From the NCBI GenBank assembly GCA_903910005.1, contig CAIVXW010000454.1:1-6718 (forward strand): a stretch of 6,718 nucleotides of DNA. The letters are read 5' to 3'. This document shows positions 6,671-6,718 of this stretch, in pieces (position 1 is the first letter of the stretch; each line of letters opens with the position of its first letter). The position numbers and the translations under genes are program-made. The notes beneath the pieces are model-generated. The model made no database searches, was not told where the DNA came from, and saw only the letters and a program-made list of their open reading frames with translations. The stretch is from an uncultured Methylococcaceae bacterium. GTDB taxonomy: Bacteria > Pseudomonadota > Gammaproteobacteria > Methylococcales > Methylococcaceae.

Positions 6671-6718
6671 CCCCACCTTTATCCCCCTCTCCCAACGGGA
6701 GAGGGCCGGGGTGAGGGC
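6671..6718. repeat. GC-rich REP-like palindromic repeat, cut by the window edge
   Basis: CCCTCTCCC (6685-6693) and GGGAGAGGG (6697-6705) form a perfect 9-bp stem around an AAC loop, followed by CCGGGGTGAGGGC. This combination of a CCCTCTCCC/GGGAGAGGG hairpin and a GGGGTGAGGG tail is a dispersed intergenic repeat seen in many proteobacterial genomes, from general knowledge. The C-rich run from 6671 may belong to it. There is no T-run on either strand, so it is not a classic intrinsic terminator, although such elements often sit downstream of genes and can stabilise transcript ends. Confidence 0.65.

Overview
The window suggests a Gram-negative proteobacterium, most likely a gammaproteobacterium. 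It carries the C-terminal part of a very large two-partner-secretion exoprotein, an LpxH-like metallophosphatase and an MJ1255/VC2487-type glycosyltransferase. It ends in a GC-rich palindrome of the kind dispersed through many proteobacterial genomes. Genus-level placement is not possible from this sequence.

Layout: all three confident genes lie on the + strand. Positions 1-4353 are the 3' part (1450 codons, open at the left edge) of a filamentous-haemagglutinin-family protein. It has a long beta-helical body, a C-terminal DUF3739-type region, an Ala-rich linker and a short tail holding the protein's only two cysteines. A 115-bp gap follows with a candidate promoter and an overlapping inverted repeat. 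Next is a 269-residue calcineurin-like phosphoesterase (4469-5278) of the YbbF/LpxH group. A 158-bp spacer contains two competing long-range stems, the first overlapping the phosphoesterase stop codon. A 347-residue GT-B glycosyltransferase starts at a GTG (5437-6480). The last 238 bp hold only a short hydrophobic reading frame of doubtful status and the palindromic repeat at the right edge.

How the genes relate: the exoprotein is presumably exported through an outer-membrane TpsB partner, which is not in this window. The phosphoesterase and glycosyltransferase are co-directional neighbours and look like a small glycolipid or cell-envelope module. The phosphatase has GNHD where true LpxH enzymes have GNRD, so an automatic 'LpxH' label should be doubted. 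No clearly novel defence or mobile system is visible. The most interesting points are the C-terminal cysteine loop of the exoprotein, the phosphatase/glycosyltransferase pairing with the altered motif, and the mutually exclusive stems between those two genes.
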